Below are positions 62,885 through 64,000 of a stretch of 64,000 nucleotides of DNA, one piece after another. The stretch comes from Pardosa pseudoannulata (lineage: Eukaryota > Arthropoda > Arachnida > Araneae > Lycosidae), in NCBI GenBank assembly GCA_032207245.1, contig CM063504.1:19003907-19067906 (forward strand), in the 5' to 3' direction. The notes under the pieces are model-generated. The model made no database searches. It saw nothing but the letters and a program-made list of their open reading frames with translations, and had not been told where the DNA came from. The position numbers were made by a program, and so were the translations under genes. Positions within the stretch are counted from its first letter, which is position 1. Each line of letters starts with the position of its first letter.

Positions 62885-63833
62885 GAAAATATTAGTTATA
62901 ATGTTAGCTAAAATGAAAATATTAGTGAAATTATTGGGCAATTACAAAGCTGGTAGCTAGAGGAGTATCGATTAGTGCAAATATTGTATTCGTTTTATGT
63001 GCGTTAGAGCAGAATTTATTGTTTGGGATAGAATAAAAGGTATTATAGAAATTATTATCTGAAAAAAACCCTATCGTAAGTTTATTTTTACACGGGTGAA
63101 AATTATTATTATAGCAATTTTAAGATACCATAGGTAGGTAGGCAACTGGAAATTGTTGTATATAGGTTTGAAAATAAATAGTGCAATGGCAGTATTATAA
63201 TCAAAACAGCTAGTACTTGAATACAAATTTCAAACAGCCTGTTACTGTGTCAATCTATAAATGAATAATGATATGCGTGATAAATACAAGTGCTCTGCAA
63301 GCGGTAGATATATCTGTATAAATCTGACAGCAGTAGCAATGAGTCATAAATAGGTTTGCATAAGTAATAATTAGGTAAGCATAGATTTCAACTCATTGGG
63401 CATGAGTACCATTGACATTTCATTTAATGTGCATCTATAGGGCTGAAACTCAAAAGACCTAAAATATTCTTTAAATGAATAGATACGAAAAAAAATATTT
63501 TCCGTTGTAATACTCAGCTGTTAACTTTTGGATCTGGTAATTTCCTTTCATAAATCATTTTTTTTCTGTTCATGTGATCCAAAATAGTATTTCAGAAGTT
63601 AAAATATATTTCAAATGAAAACAGCATAATTTGAAAAGTTTTCCGCATTGTTTAAATATTTTAAATCTTAAGATGTAGTTTTTATTATTAATATAATTAT
63701 TATAAATTCACAATATTCTGCTATTAAAGTTCATTCGTTTAGTGATAAGGCCGAACGAATCTGAATAGGTAGAACACTGCCTCTCGTTGCCATCATTGAT
63801 GAGCTCGATTTCCATTGAAGTATTTCTCAGAAG
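62885..63833. other. Unannotated stretch; possible SINE-head relic at 63748-63800
   Basis: GGCCGAACGAATCTGAATAG followed by GTAGAACACTGCCT resembles a damaged SINE or tRNA-like head. Nothing else is recognised. Confidence 0.4.
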
Positions 63834-64000
63834 GATGATAGCCGATTGGTTAGGGTGCTGGCCTTCGGTACCGGAGTTCGTGGATTCGAATCCCCCTATG
63901 GCATAAATGTTCGTAGTCGTTCGGAATTTGCTTTAAGCAGTAGGTCCCGGTCTCATTAGTCCTCGTGTTGCAAAAAGTAGGCAGTAGTGCTTCAAACCAA
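63834..64000 (+). repeat. tRNA-derived SINE (family 1), runs to the window edge
   Basis: The head is GATAGCCGATTGGTTAGGGT, with CCTTCGGTACCGGAG, B box GGATTCGAATCCCCC, body GTAGTCGTTCGGAATTTGC, TTTAAGCAGTAGGTCCCGG, and a tail reaching CTTCAAACCAA at the edge. The end and any target duplication lie outside. Confidence 0.93.

Overview
The window looks like intergenic DNA from a large, AT-rich metazoan genome, plausibly an arthropod. No gene fixes the taxon. The case rests on long (AT)n/(AC)n microsatellites, a tRNA-derived SINE family in many copies, and decayed DNA transposons of the mariner, Tc1, pogo/Tigger, hAT, piggyBac and Helitron types. There are no operons, ribosome binding sites, rRNAs or CRISPR arrays, and no host protein-coding gene that I can recognise. 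Most short open frames are chance frames or translated microsatellite.

Layout. 1-6 kb: two adjacent SINE copies, a hAT-like MITE with a perfect 8-bp target duplication (3006-3342), a dispersed repeat with CCAAT/TATA-like motifs (5145-5505), and a short Helitron-like element (5530-6003). 8.3-8.7 kb: a 430-bp AT satellite. 12.0 kb: a perfect 19-bp-arm hairpin. 15-18.3 kb: microsatellites and a four-copy 183-195-bp tandem array. 21.5-22.4 kb: a deleted pogo/Tigger-like element with a CENP-B-type N-terminal relic. 24.8-26.2 kb: a two-level (A-B-A'-B') tandem repeat. 28.4-28.7 kb: a purine/GT minisatellite. 29.7-30.4 kb: an internally deleted mariner. 31-36 kb: SINE copies and a second Tigger-like element holding an intact 188-codon frame for the transposase C-terminus. 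38.8-39.6 kb: a frameshifted Tc1-like transposase with a copy of the 5-kb dispersed repeat just upstream of it. 41.8-42.6 kb: complex microsatellites. 43.8 kb: a 154-bp hAT-like MITE. 46.4-49.2 kb: three SINE copies with perfect target duplications and one copy of a second SINE-like family. 50.4-52.6 kb: a hAT-like element and a partial duplication of its right end. 56.9-57.4 kb: a 135-bp-period minisatellite that stays open in one frame. 59.9-60.8 kb: a piggyBac-like element with a SINE nested inside. 61.6-62.9 kb: a hAT relic whose right end is repeated as near-identical 224-bp units. 63.8 kb: a SINE running off the window edge.

No set of genes here works together. The history is one of transposon insertion, nesting, internal deletion and tandem amplification. 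I did not find a convincing new multi-gene system. The most unusual items are the 224-bp array made from a transposon end, the two-level satellite, the Tigger element keeping only an intact C-terminal frame, the Helitron-like repeat carrying a tRNA-like segment, and the dispersed repeat shared with the region 5' of a Tc1 relic.
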